From contig NC_053043.1 of assembly GCF_003473485.1 (NCBI RefSeq), positions 7,078,001-7,142,000 on the forward strand: DNA of 64,000 nucleotides, given 5' to 3'. The translations under genes were made by a program, and so were the position numbers. This stretch comes from Medicago truncatula (taxonomy: Eukaryota; Streptophyta; Magnoliopsida; Fabales; Fabaceae). Shown here one piece after another: positions 22,531 to 33,725 of this stretch. Positions within the stretch are counted from its first letter, which is position 1; each line of letters begins with the position of its first letter. The notes under the pieces are model-generated. The model saw only the letters and a program-made list of their open reading frames with translations. It was not told the origin of the DNA and made no database searches.

Positions 22531-23276
22531 ATAAAAAAATAAAAAATTGTATTGAGAATATTATGATAGAGAGTATGTCGTAATCAATGTTCCGCAAATC
22601 GAGTGTTAAATCTCCGAGATTATCGAGTTTACATTTTTAGGTACAAAAATCGTGTTAACTCTGAGGTAAAATCGGTTTCTGGTAAAATTGAAAGGTTTAA
22701 CGAGTTTGACTGAGTTAACACTCGGTAAACTCGTGTAACTCGACCGATTTGTAATGGCCGACACAATATTTTTTTTTGAAAGATTTGTAAGTGCTGGCAT
22801 AATTTTAAATATGTACAATTGAAATTTATGGGAATAACATTTTTAACAAATAAAAAATGTGTATTGAGAATAATGTGTTAGAGTGTTTTTTAGTCCCTTA
22901 AAATCTTATAAATTCCATAAAATTCTTAAAATTTGAAAATGAATAGTAAAAGAATTTTTTATTGGTTTTATTTTTCTTTATTCAAACGCTAGAATTTATT
23001 TGTTCATTATTTTTATCATTCACGCTTGTAAGTTTGCTCTTTTTCCCCTAAAATTTATTGAATCTTTTGAAATTTTAAAATCACATGAAATCCGTTGAAA
23101 TCCTTAAAAGTCTGTGTGATAAATCCTTTAAAATCTTGAGTGTATAAAGTCTTTTACATAAAAAAGTCTATTAAAATCTCACAGAATCAATACAATCTCA
23201 CACAGTCTTTTAAAATCTTAAAGACTTTTTTTATTAAAATAATCTTTTAAAATCCTAATCCAATAAACCTCCCTTA

Positions 23277-24650
23277 GTATAGTTTTTTCCTTTCAATTTT
23301 ATCCATCATTTAAACTATTGTATTTATAATTTTTTTATTTTTATGATATAAGTTGAATCTTTTTTACACTTTGTTTGGCTATCACAAATAAATTTATCCA
23401 TCTCTTGTACAAACTATCAAGGGCCCGTTTGTATTGTTTTATTTTTGAGCTTATGCAAATAAACAAACTTTTATATATTACTCATAAGTTTGTCAATGTA
23501 GGATTTTGTTAGTGAAAACTTATGAATTAACATATAGTAAAATCAAGTTTTAGTTCTAAAATTAGATTTTTTATTTTATTTTGGTGATTTAACATTGCAA
23601 TTAATGACATGGCAATGACTAAGCATCATCATTAGGTTGGATGGCAATGCATGATCAATCTCAACGCAACTATGTCATTGTCATGATTAATGATGTCATA
23701 AAAAAACTTAAAAATTAGTGGGATGATGAGATTTAAAAAAAAAAAACTTAATTTTAGAAATGGAGGGTTAAAGCTTTAATTTAGACAAAATAAGAGAAAA
23801 ATTGTGTATGAGTCATTGATGGGTTTTTAGAGTTTAATAGGTACGCATTTTCAATGTAAAATATTTTTATATTGAGATATCACCATGTTTCTATGTTATA
23901 CTATTCATTTCTAATTAGCCTTACAAAAATGAGGTGATGTGGCAAGATAGGGGATTTTCATTGATTCTCGGTGTAAAATTGATTATGCGTATCATTTAAA
24001 TATTCTTCTTTCTCTATTTAACAAAACTTATTTTGATATAGGGGTTTTCTAAATTGAATCAACCAAATAGACAACTGCAAACCATGTAATGTTAAGTTTC
24101 TCGTTGATCAAAACCATTTTTTATTAAAGAAAAAATAATACTTTGAAAGTAGTGTATATAGTATTAATTGAAGGGTACATTTGAAAAGAAAAAGTCATTA
24201 TTGCATTGGAAAGTGAAAATGACATTCATTTTGAAACAATTTTTTTGATAAATCGACACTCATTTTAAAACGGATGGAGTATATTGTTATAGATAAAAAA
24301 ATTGTCAGTAGAAAATTTATTTGAGGGATGAAAATATATTAATGGAAAACCATAACTTCGATGATATTTTGATTCATTTTGGATTATACACAAGTAATTT
24401 AATTTAAATGGTTAATGGTAATTTAACTTTAATTCATAAACGAAATAAATTTTCGATAGACTTTATTTACTTTCGAATTGAACACCGAATTACTAATACC
24501 TCTTTCACACAAGTTGGAGGGTTCACGCAAGAAATACGTTTGGGACCATTCTAAAACTTTTCAACCTTGAGTGTGATATTAATATTGCTGGTCCAAACCT
24601 TCATCTTTTTTCCACTCTTAGGCCACTTGCTTGATGCTTTTATCTTTTTT
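23277..24650. other. Spacer between RF298 promoter and COA4-like copy 1
   Basis: This is non-coding and matches 36498-38025; from about 23905 onward it also matches 29229-29970. Relative to 37263-37455 it has lost about 170 bp near 24080. No gene is seen. Confidence 0.6.
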
Positions 24651-24730
24651 CTTATGGTGGCTGGATTCGAACACCGTATCTTGCATATATTATGTATTGT
24701 TTTTACCAACTGAGCTAATCTCACGAGGAC
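24651..24730 (-). mobile_element. tRNA-derived SINE, minus orientation (copy in block 1)
   Basis: Read on the minus strand the element begins 'tcctcgtgagattagctcag' with a tRNA A-box and carries the B-box-like 'ggtgttcgaatcc', then a short A-rich tail. The flanks tgatgcttttatcttttt and tcatgctttcatattttt form a degenerate TSD. The third paralogous spacer (about 29964-29985) has only one copy of the flank and no SINE. Confidence 0.7.
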
Positions 24731-24969
24731 TCATGCTTTCATATTTTTACTCACATAAATGACCGATTTAAATTAAAACTTATACAATGTAAAAGATTAA
24801 TTATGTATATCCTCGTGAGCTTAGCTCCATTTGTAGAACAATGAATACTAATCGTACAATGTAAGAAAAACTTTTTAGGGACATAAATTTTAAGGACATC
24901 AAATACATGCCAGTTTGAGCTTTTGCTCCCTTTGTAAGGGTTATTGATCATTTTGCAGAAGCCGTTAAA

Positions 24970-25273
24970 ATGGAGCAACAACCACTGGATGCGAATGAAG
25001 CGAAGCTGGCACCACCGCAAGCACCACTTCACAAGAGCGATGCAGAAGACGGCGATGAGAACGTCAAGCAGCTCGATGAGTGTTCTTCTCTCTATCTCTT
25101 GATGCAGGTAGGTAACTTCATTCTCTTCTTCATCTTCCCATAACCCTAAACCCCTAAAAGAAACCATTGTAATTTTGTGAATCGCTGATCTTTTGACAGA
25201 AATACAAGCTTTGAGGGAATTCTCTGAAAACAGAAAGAAAAATAAACAGGAAGTGACAGTTCATAAGGGATGA
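24970..25273 (+). pseudogene. COA4/CHCHD8-like twin-CX9C gene, copy 1 (pseudogene)
   Basis: Exon 1 (24970-25107, 46 codons) is intact and ends at a normal donor after 'ECSSLYLLMQ'. The following exon 2 and most of intron 2 are missing. The sequence passes from 'cccctaaaa' straight to the 3' part of intron 2 and exon 3 (25200-25273). Splicing exon 1 to exon 3 would shift the frame and stop after about four codons. The fourth CX9C cysteine is also changed (TGC to TTC, Phe). Compared with copy 4 about 940 bp were lost at a taaaa microhomology near 25155. Confidence 0.9.
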
Positions 25274-26858
25274 AGTTTTTAGTTAGTTATGAGGTCCTCT
25301 ACTTTCTTCCTATCCATTGTTCATGGTGGCACATTTTTGTACCATATACTACCATTTCCATCCATTAGCATTAATATTTTTTTGCTATAATTCAATTGAA
25401 AGTGATTGGAATTGAACTTGGTTGGAATGAGAAGTTTGTACAAACATCTATAAATAAATAGTGCTTCCGGTAGGAAATACCTTTGATTAGTTTTGAGGTT
25501 AGAGTAGTAGTAAACCTCTCGTCTTGATTTTGCTTTAAATAATTTGAATTGCATAATTCTAACTTCAGCATGTTGGCCTCTTGACTTGATATGGTTTAAT
25601 ATGTTTACTCTCAATATAATCATGGCTAGTTAAGCAGCGATAGAGGTGAAACCAGTCTCTTATGTATACTAACATAAGAGTGATTTTAGTTAGTAAGAGT
25701 GATTTTAGTTAGTAATAGCAGTATCAAACACACACTGTGAAAATTGTTAAAAGTAGTAAATAGTAAAAGTATTAAACAGAGAAAGTAATTATTACAGTGT
25801 TAACATTAGCAACAAAATCACTATTATTGGGTACATGTACAATGTTGGGTACAATGTATGACATACTTCGAACCAAGAGTACGTGTAAATGTACGATGTT
25901 GAGTACAATGTAGAGTATGACATACTTTGAAGAACCATGAGTAAATGTTGGATACATGTATGATACTGAGTACAATGTGTAGTGAATAGTGATGTACCAT
26001 GGGTATTGACCTATTGGGTACTTGTCAAATGGTGACATATCCATAGGTACTATCCGGTATCAATGTGCATAAGCCATAAGGTATTCTACAGTAATCCTTT
26101 TTTCTCATTATTTCATTTTGATTGTTATTTGTAGTTTTCTCACATATTAATATAATGTTTTTTTTAGGGGAATATAATATAATTTATGTATTTGAGCTTT
26201 GTTTATCCATTTGATTAAAATAAACTCATGGCAATGTACATAAGCTATGATATAATACTAATTTGTGCTATGTAAAACTCATGTTTTCATTGATGCATCC
26301 GCACTTTTTTAAACATTGTATTTCATTACCATTTCCGTACTTCTGCATCACAGATCACATAATTTTGGAGTCCACATATGCTTCAGGGTATACAACCAAT
26401 TTTAATTTATTTTGTAAATGTCAATTTTGTGTGTGCTTCTTTACACGTCTAATATTTTCTGACGTGAACTTATAAAAAACAGAAAAACTCTAACATGAGT
26501 AGAGATGCATGCTTAAACACAAATTTTCATTTTCGGAGACCGCATGTGGTTTTTTAATTTCTTGCAGAACATACCACGCAGAAAATAACAAGATAAAAAG
26601 ATTAGCCATATGTTATATGTCACTCTCACCGTTGCACATACCTATCAATGCTACAAAATCCATTTCCCCCTATCAAACAACAAAAAGCCATGATAACAAA
26701 CAAGAGGACAATAGGTAAGAAAAGGATTTTATTAATTTCAGTCTAAATTGTGCTTGGTGGTTTAACCTTATAACCATAGCTGTTTTGGAGCCACCAAACA
26801 AGACTACAAGCTAGAGTTTATATCACTTAACACCTCTAATTCATTGTAAAGTAATGTT

Positions 26859-27704
26859 TCATATGGAAGAAGTAGCATTTCCAGGAATAAATTTGACAGA
26901 AACACTATTGACACAGTGGCGTTCATCAGTTGGAACCTTGAACTCTTCTCCTTTGAATACATGACCCAAGTGCCCACCACATGTTGCACAAGTTATCACA
27001 GTCCTCCTACCATCTGGATTAGGCTGAAAATGGGTAAATTAAGTTCCATTATTATCACAAAAATACATATATGTTAGGCTTAATTACTCTTTTGGTCCCT
27101 TAACTTATTTTTTGGTTTCGTTTTGGTCCCTTAACTATTAAAAGTTTCGTTTTGGTCCCTTAACTTACTTTTTGGTTTCATTTTGGTCCCTTAACTATTA
27201 AAAGTTTCGTTTTGGTCCCTTAACTTATTTTTTGGTTTCGTTTTGGTCCCTTAACTCTTCCTCCGTCAACCACTTTGGTCCTTTATGTTAGGATGAATGT
27301 ATTAGAGTTAAGGACCAAAACGAAATCAAAAAATAAGTTAAGTGACCAAAACGAAACCAAAAAATAAGTTAAGGGACCAAAACAAAACCAAAAAATAAAT
27401 TAAGGGACCAAAACGAAACTTTTAATAGTTAAGGGACCAAAACGAAACTAAAAAATAAGTTAAGGGACCAAAAGAGTAATTAAGCCTATATGTTATCATG
27501 ATTAACAAGAGCACTGTAAGTAAACAAGCATATCATATAATGCTTACAGAGCGATTGATAGCTCCAGGGAAACCCTCAAAGAAAGTAGGCCAACCACAAC
27601 CAGAATCAAATTTGATAGAAGACTTATAAATTGGAGTTCCACATCTAGCACAATTGTAAACCCCTTCTTCATAAAACTTGTTGTACTCTCCAGTACCCTT
27701 CAAT
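26859..27704 (-). pseudogene. MsrB copy 1, lacking exon 1
   Basis: Only exon 2 (27704-27548) and exon 3 (27023-26859) of the three-exon MsrB gene are present. The sequence upstream of exon 2 stops matching MsrB at about 27732 and switches to the upstream flank of a COA4-like copy, so the start codon and first 32 residues are gone. The zinc and catalytic motifs (CxxC, GCGWP, CATC, 'ERHCVNS') remain. Changes seen only in this copy include Gly to Arg in the first CxxC loop, Ala to Thr after GCGWP and Thr to Ile before 'KFDSG'. A 410-bp MULE-like element sits in the intron between exons 2 and 3. It could still be transcribed, but I see no start. Confidence 0.88.
27077..27486. mobile_element. MULE-like fold-back element with 9-bp TSD, in MsrB copy 1 intron
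   Basis: The element runs from GGCTTAATTACTC to GAGTAATTAAGCC with near-perfect arms over 40 bp. It is bordered by tatatgtta at 27068-27076 and 27487-27495. Inside, 'ttttggtcccttaact' repeats in both orientations, so the whole 410 bp can fold into one hairpin. The equivalent introns of copies 3 and 4 lack it. No coding capacity is present. Confidence 0.88.
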
Positions 27705-27732
27705 CTGCAGCGTGATCGTTCAACTCGTAATA

Positions 27733-28602
27733 CAAAGTAAAAGATTAATTGTGTATATTCTCGTGAGTTTAGCTCAGTTTGTAGGACAATGAATAATAAT
27801 AGTACAATGTAAGAAAAACTTTTTAGGGACATAAATTTTAAGGACATCAAATACATGCTAGTTTGAGCTTTTGCTCCCTTTGTAAGGGTTATTGATCATT
27901 TTGCAGAAACCGTTAAAATGGAGCAACAACCACTGGACGCGAATGAAGCGAAGCTGGCCCAACCGAAAGCACCACTTCACAAGAGCGATCCAGAAGACGA
28001 CGATGAAAACGTCAAGCAGCTCGATGAGTGTTCTTCTCTCTATCTCTTGATGCAGGGAGATAACTTCATTCTCTTCTTCATCTTCCCATAACCCTAAACC
28101 CCTAAAAAAAAATATTCATTGATGTTTGGCTGATTTTTTTTTCAATTAATTATCAGGATTGCATTGTTCGTAGTAGTAGGAATTGGAAAGAATGCCAAAC
28201 AGGTATAATTCTTTTGTATTAATGAATTTTTAGTTGATTTTATGAGATTGTTGAACTTGATAGAACTACAATATTTAATTCGAATCCAATGAAGTGTTTA
28301 TAAGTGAGAGAGTTTCCCTTACAAGCCATTTTTGTATTTAATTGGCTTGCATGAGCTTATCTAATGAGATAAATACCTCTGAGACTGTTTGGAAGAGTTA
28401 AGGGAAAAAGCTTATGATATACTCATAAGATATCTTATGTAAAAGATAGTTTGACATTATTATCTTTTTGCTATAAAAATTGCTTATACATAAAAGCTTA
28501 TGGACTTGTTTGAGCTTATATACTAACATAAGTTTTATGATACTGTTTAAAAGAACTTATGAAAACAACTTATGACACAAGGTGTTTTCCACTTAATTTA
28601 TA
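27733..28602. repeat. Truncated duplicate of the COA4 region (unit 2)
   Basis: This matches 38154-39020 (upstream flank, exons 1 and 2 and the first part of intron 2 of COA4 copy 4). Its left junction joins MsrB copy 1 intron sequence. Its right junction joins the SAC3 upstream region at a shared 'attt' (28596-28599). Confidence 0.85.
27918..28202 (+). pseudogene. COA4/CHCHD8-like copy 2 (truncated, donor lost)
   Basis: Exon 1 (27918-28055) encodes 46 codons and exon 2 (28157-28202) reads 'DCIVRSSRNWKECQT' with cysteines intact. The exon 1 donor is changed from GT to GG (after 28055). Exon 3 is absent because the block ends inside intron 2 at about 28602. Both defects make it a pseudogene. 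Confidence 0.9.
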
Positions 28603-29228
28603 TATTTATAACAATAAAATCTTATTTAACCCAATTACTACTATTATTTTAGGTACTAGTATAGTATACTGGATCTCTAATATTTTCCTAGCTTTGGTTT
28701 TTGAATAGGGTTTTCTTCTCTCTTTGCGACGATTCATAGCCATTACCGCAACTCTAAATTAATTAATGCGAATGCGACTATAGAAGAAGAAGAAGGAGAT
28801 GCCGAATTATACCGGGTTTGATCAGCGTTCTGGACCCGCCGGTGGACCTCCCAATACTCGTCCCTTTTTTGGTTTTTCTCGTCCCCCTCCTCCTTCAACA
28901 CACAGGTACGTTCATTTCGAATTTGAATCAATTAGCTAGCCTCTATTTGTTTTCGATTTTATTGCATATACTTGATTTTGTGTTTGATGTGTGGTAAGAT
29001 TATGATTGGAAATGAGTCAAATCACTAGAGGTAGATGAAGACCTAGAAATTGGTTCTTGTTTTTGTTGTATGTGGTTTCATACAATCTTCTTGTTAACTT
29101 TACATCTATGTAACAACTTCCTCAGTGAGTTTAACCCTGAAAATACTGCTATGGAAAAAACCAGTTATGTGCTTTCATACAAGAATTGGAAGAAAACGAC
29201 TTAAAATAGTGTGGTCACAATGACATTT
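28603..29228 (+). pseudogene. Orphan SAC3 promoter, leader and first exon
   Basis: The stretch is almost identical to 43129-43758, the 5' end of the SAC3 gene. It contains the presumed promoter, the 5-codon upstream frame, exon 1 (28799-28905, 'MPNYTGFDQRSGPAGGPPNTRPFFGFSRPPPPSTHR') with its GT donor, and the start of intron 1. No downstream SAC3 exon follows; the sequence switches to spacer at about 29228. A transcript starting here could splice its first exon to a cryptic acceptor. Confidence 0.9.
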
Positions 29229-30179
29229 CATTTCTAATTAGCCTTACAAAAGTGAGGTGATGTGGCAAGACAGTGGATTTTCATTGATTCTCTACGTAAA
29301 TTTGATTATGCATATCATTTAAATCTTCTTTTTCGCGTTTTAACAAAACTTATTTTGAAATAGGGGTGTTCAAAATTGAACCAACCAAATAGAAAACTGC
29401 AAACCAAATCTACCTAAATCGAAAACTACAAAAGGTTGTGTTTGGTTTGTATGTGTTCACCCCAATTTTTCACATACTTAGAGAAACTCTCAATCAACTC
29501 AACCTAAGCAGTGACTTAGTCCAACTTACTCACCCCTTTTTTCCCCCACTCACTCAGCCGACCACTATGTGATGTTAAGTTTCCCGTTAATCAAAAGCAT
29601 ATCACGATTATTATGCTTTTTTTGGTTAGATTCCATTTGAATAATGTATTAATGGAAAACCATAAATCCAATGATATTTCAATTCATTTGGGATCGTAAG
29701 CAACTAATTTAACTCAAATAGTTAACGAGTTATTGTTTAAAAAGACATGAATTTGATTCATGAATGAAACAATTTTTTGATAGACCTTACTTACTTTCAA
29801 ACTGAATTCTAGATTATTACTTTTTTTTTAATAGGAGATGAAGGGTTCACACAAAAAAAAAAAATACATTTGGGACCATTCTAAAACTTTTCAACCTTGA
29901 GTGTGTTATTTATATTGCTGGTCCAAACCTTCATCTTTTTTCCACTCCTTGGCCACTTGCTTGATGCTTTCATCTTTCTTTTTACTCACGTAAATGACCG
30001 ATTTAAATTAAAAACTTATAAAATAAAATGTAAAAGATTAATTCGGTACATATCTTCACCAAAACAAAAAAAATCGGTACATAAATTTTAAGGACATCAA
30101 ATACATAGTCTGAGCTTTTACCTCCCTTCGACCCTTTGTAAGGGTTATTGATCATTTTGCAGAAGCCAAAGCCATTAAA
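29229..30179. repeat. Spacer paralogue (unit 3), older and SINE-free
   Basis: This matches 23905-24969 and 37120-38345 but with more differences than those two show between themselves. It keeps the 'aaccaaatctacctaaatcg' segment lost from block 1. It lacks the minus-strand SINE at about 29964-29985. Confidence 0.75.
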
Positions 30180-31393
30180 ATGGAGCAACAACCACTGAAC
30201 GCTAGTGAAGCGAAACCATTGGCGCCAGCGCAACCGCCACTTCACAAGAGCGATGCAGACGACGACGATGAGAACGTCAAGCAGCTCGATGAGTGTTCTT
30301 CTCTCTATCTCTTGATGCAGGTAGGTAACTTCATTCTCTTCTTCATCTTCCCATAACCCTAAACCCCTAACAAAAAATATTCATTGATGTTTGGCTGATT
30401 TTTTTTCCAATTAATTATCAGGATTGCATTGTTCGTAGTAACAGGAACTGGAAAGAATGCCAAACAGGTATAATTCTTTTGTAGTAATGAATTTTTAGTT
30501 GATTTTATGAGATTGTTGAACTTCATAGAACTACAGTATTTAATTGGAATCCAATCAAGTGTTTATATAAGCAAGGGAGCTTACCTTACAAGCCATTTTT
30601 GTATTTAATTGGCTTATTTGAGCTTATCTAATGAGATAAATACTTGTGCGACTGTTTGGAAGAGTGTAGGGAAAAAGCTTATATATGTCTATAAGTTGTC
30701 TTGTGTAAAAGATAGTTTGACATTGTTATATTTTGCTATAAAAATTGGTTATGCATAAAAGCTTATGGACTTGTTTGATCTTATATGCTAACATAAGTTT
30801 TGTGAGACTGTTTTGAAGAACTTATGGAAACAGCTTATGACACAGTTCATAAGGTGTTTTCCGCTTATTTTCATAAGTTTTCCAAGATAGTTTATAAAAA
30901 TAGATTATAACATGCAAAAATAATTTAATTTCTTTTATTTTTCAATAGAAATAGATTATACGTAAGCAGTCATCGTGATAAACGTTAGTGCTATAAGTAA
31001 GCTGCAAGTAAGCTGTTTACCCAAACAGGGGCTATGTCTTAAATGATTAAGTTGTTTGTCCATACATGACGGGGAGATATAAAACCTGAGAATGTGTTTA
31101 TAAATAAATGAAACATATTTCCATTTAACAATCAGTTTTGTTGGATTGAGTGCGGTCTAAACCAATTTTCTAGAGTCTATTCATCTATAGTTTTTTTTTT
31201 TTTTTCATTGAATTCTGAATTACTATTATCTCTAAAAAGTTTCAATGCCATGCTTGCCATTATTAGTTTTGTATTAAATGAAAGCATTGTAATTTTATGA
31301 ATTGCTGATCTTTTGGCAGAAATACAAGCTTTGAGGGAATGCTCTGAAAACAGAAAGAAAAATAAACAGGAAGACAGAGTTCAAAAGCAATGA
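30180..31393 (+). CDS. Twin-CX9C mitochondrial protein, COA4/CHCHD8-like (copy 3, intact)
   Basis: Three exons (30180-30320, 30422-30467, 31320-31393) give 86 aa with GT-AG introns. After an acidic, Pro-rich tail of about 36 residues comes a twin CX9C hairpin: Cys39 and Cys49 ('CSSLYLLMQDC') and Cys60 and Cys70 ('CQTEIQALREC'). The loop 'IVRSNRNWKE' between them has the W-x-x-C arrangement seen in COA4 (CHCHD8). Such proteins are imported into the mitochondrial intermembrane space through Mia40-driven oxidation and help assemble cytochrome c oxidase. The family call rests on spacing and the WKEC/QALREC resemblance. This is the only copy in the window with all three exons, all four cysteines and normal splice sites. 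Its C-terminus (…EDRVQKQ) differs from that of copies 1 and 4 (…EVTVHKG). Confidence 0.88.
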
Positions 31394-32232
31394 AGTTTTT
31401 AGTTAGTTATGAGGTTCTCTACTTTCTTCCTAGCCATTGTTCTTGGTGGCACATTTTTGTACACATACACTGCTGTTTCCACCCATTAGCATGAATATTT
31501 TTTGCTATAATTCAATTGAAAGTGATTGGAATTGAACTTGGTTGGAACGAGAAGTTTGTACAGCGATCTATAAATAAATAGTGCTTCCAATAGGAAATAC
31601 CAATGATTAGTTTTGAGGTTAGAGTTGTAAACCTCTCTTGTCTTGATTTTGCTTTAAATAATTTGAATCCCATAATTCTAACTATTTGATGATAATGTGT
31701 TTTGAGAATAATTTGCCAAGCTCTCAGCATGTTGGCCTCTTGACTTGATATGGTTTAATATATGTTTATACTCTATACTCAATATCTTTCAAAAAAAATT
31801 GTTTATACTCAATATAGTCTCTTATGTATGCTAGCATAAGGGTGATTTTAGTTAGTACTAGCAGTATCAAACACACCCTGTGAAAATTGTTAAAAGAAGT
31901 GTAAGTACTGTTAAATAGTGAAAGTTAATTATGAACACTCTGTTAAGATAGCAATAAAATCACTATTATTGGGTACATGTACGGTGTCGAGTACAATGTA
32001 TGACATACTTTGAACCATGAGTACTGTAAATGTTGGATACATGTATGTATGGTGGTACTGAGTACAATGTAGTGATTTACCATGGGTATGGGTACTTGTT
32101 AAATGGTGACATACCCATACTAGGTACTATCCTGTATCAATGTGCATAAGCTATTCGTCAGTAATCCTTTTTTTCTCATTATTTCATTTTGATTGAAAAT
32201 TGTAGTTTTCTCACATGTTAATATAATATAAA

Positions 32233-33725
32233 GGCTTAATACATCATTTGGTCCTTTAACTTATTTTTGGATTTCACTTTAGTCCCTTAACTATAAAGTG
32301 TTTCAATTTGGTCCCATAAGTCTTCTGCCGTTTACCATTTTGGTCATTTCCGTTTATTTTTAACCTTAAATATCTAAGGTGAATCAACTTTATAGGTGAT
32401 CCACCGTAAACCTTATTAAATCTTTCATTTTTAACCGTTTGATCTTTTTTTTAAAAGGAGACCGTTGGATCATGGAGAGATCTATTGTAGGTTATTATAA
32501 ACCACACACACCTAATTTTTTTCCTCCTTCTTCTTCTCTGTGTTCTTCTTCATCACCAAATAAAACTCATCTTTATTCATCATCTTAAAAGGAGAAGAAA
32601 AAAAAAACAAAAAATCAAAAATACAAAACTCTCATTTATAATAACTAAAATTCATCTTCCATTCCAACAACAACGTCAACGATTTCTTCATGGTCAGAAA
32701 AACAAACAACATAAATTAAACCCTTCTCACACAACATTCTTTCAATTCTCCCAAAATACCCAAAGCAAAAATTCTCAAATGTAATAAACCAAAAAACCTC
32801 TCAGCACTCTCTTCTCTAAACTAATGTCAGGTAAACCCAGAAACCAACAACTTTAATTAAACCCCCGAGAGAGTGCACGGAACGGAGGTGATGGCTATTG
32901 CTTGGGGGTGGTCTGTTATGGTGTGACATGAAGGTATTTTGTGGCATTGTTGTCACTGCGTTTGGGTTTTGGAAGGCGCGGCTGTGGCCCCTTCTTTTGA
33001 CTATCACTTTGTTTTTGTAGTTTTGTGCTTCTCTGTAATGTTGTGGCAGTTTGTAACGTGGTAGCTTTTGGGAGGCACCTTGCGCCTATTTTTTTCCGGA
33101 AATTCAACAAAAAGAATAGAAGAATGAGAAAGAATTCGAAAGAAGATAGGAAGAATTTGAAGATCTTTGAAAAAATTGAAATTTGTGTGTTGTGAAATTG
33201 TGTGCAATTTTGTACCTGTGGGTCATTGTAGTATTTTTTTGAAAGGAAGAAGAGACGAAGATTTCTATGATATTGTTGTTGTTGTTGGTGATGTTGTTTA
33301 ATTGATTATGAGCTGTTCATTTTTTTCTGGATTTTTTTAGTGAATGTTGGTAAAGATGTTGAAGATTTCTATGATATTTTTTTAATGAATCTACAACATG
33401 TTTTATTTGTTGTGTTGAATATGAGTTTAATTTTTGTTAAATGTTGAATTTTTCTGATTTTCTTTCCTAGTATATTGTATGAATAAGTAGTGGAAGGAAG
33501 AAGAAGATGAAGCTTGGGAAAAAATTAGATGTTGGTGGTTGAGTGTGATATACAATGGACTTGCAATCGAATGGTTGAAACAATATCAAAAATAGTAAAC
33601 ATTAAAAAACAAACGGAAAGGACCAAAAAGGTAAACGGTTATGGGACCAAATTGAGACACTTTATAGTTAAGGGACCAAAATGAAATCCAAAAATAAGTT
33701 AAGGGACCAAATGATGTATTAAGCC
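32233..33725. mobile_element. MULE-like element, 1493 bp, 9-bp TSD
   Basis: Ends GGCTTAATACATCATTTGGT and its complement are near-perfect over about 40 bp and resemble those of the 410-bp element at 27077. The flanks are taatataaa at 32224-32232 and 33726-33734. The interior (about 32500-33550) is unlike the ends and more GC-rich in 32860-33090, as in a Pack-MULE that has captured foreign DNA. The short frames inside do not match any family I know. Confidence 0.85.

Larger units (their letters stand above)
21763..23273. mobile_element. PIF/Harbinger-like element, 1511 bp, TTA TSD
   Basis: The ends GGGGGATGTATTGGATTAGG and (reverse complement of the right end) GGGAGGTTTATTGGATTAGG match at 17 of 20 positions. 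The target trinucleotide TTA is present at 21760-21762 and 23274-23276. The paralogous block at 36495-36497 has a single TTA with identical flanks, an empty site that fixes both borders. No transposase is visible, so it is non-autonomous. Inside are a 42-bp tandem array, a nested LINE fragment, a CT microsatellite and an unexplained 'gagtttac/gtaaactc' rich segment at 22600-22750. Confidence 0.88.
20356..27732. repeat. Segmental duplication, copy 1 (RF298 promoter to MsrB exon 2)
   Basis: This block matches 35088-41624 nearly base for base outside later insertions and deletions. It holds the RF298 leader and promoter, a spacer, COA4-like copy 1 and MsrB copy 1. Differences include a 1511-bp Harbinger-like insertion (21763-23273), a loss of about 170 bp near 24080, an intragenic deletion near 25155 and a 410-bp MULE-like insertion (27077-27486). 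The left limit is the motif aaacaag at 20356-20362. Confidence 0.9.

Noticed and set aside
22349-22534. Ser/Leu-rich open frame
   Set aside because: It is a translation of the CT microsatellite.
24751-25167. Minus-strand open frames over the COA4-like first exons (also at 30003 and 38286)
   Set aside because: They are antisense shadows of the conserved plus-strand exon 1 with its GT donor.
26804-26989. 61-aa minus-strand frames starting 'MQHVVGTW' (also at 34302 and 41116)
   Set aside because: These are out-of-frame readings of MsrB exon 3. The correct frame gives 'CGGHLGHVF...ERHCVNS'.
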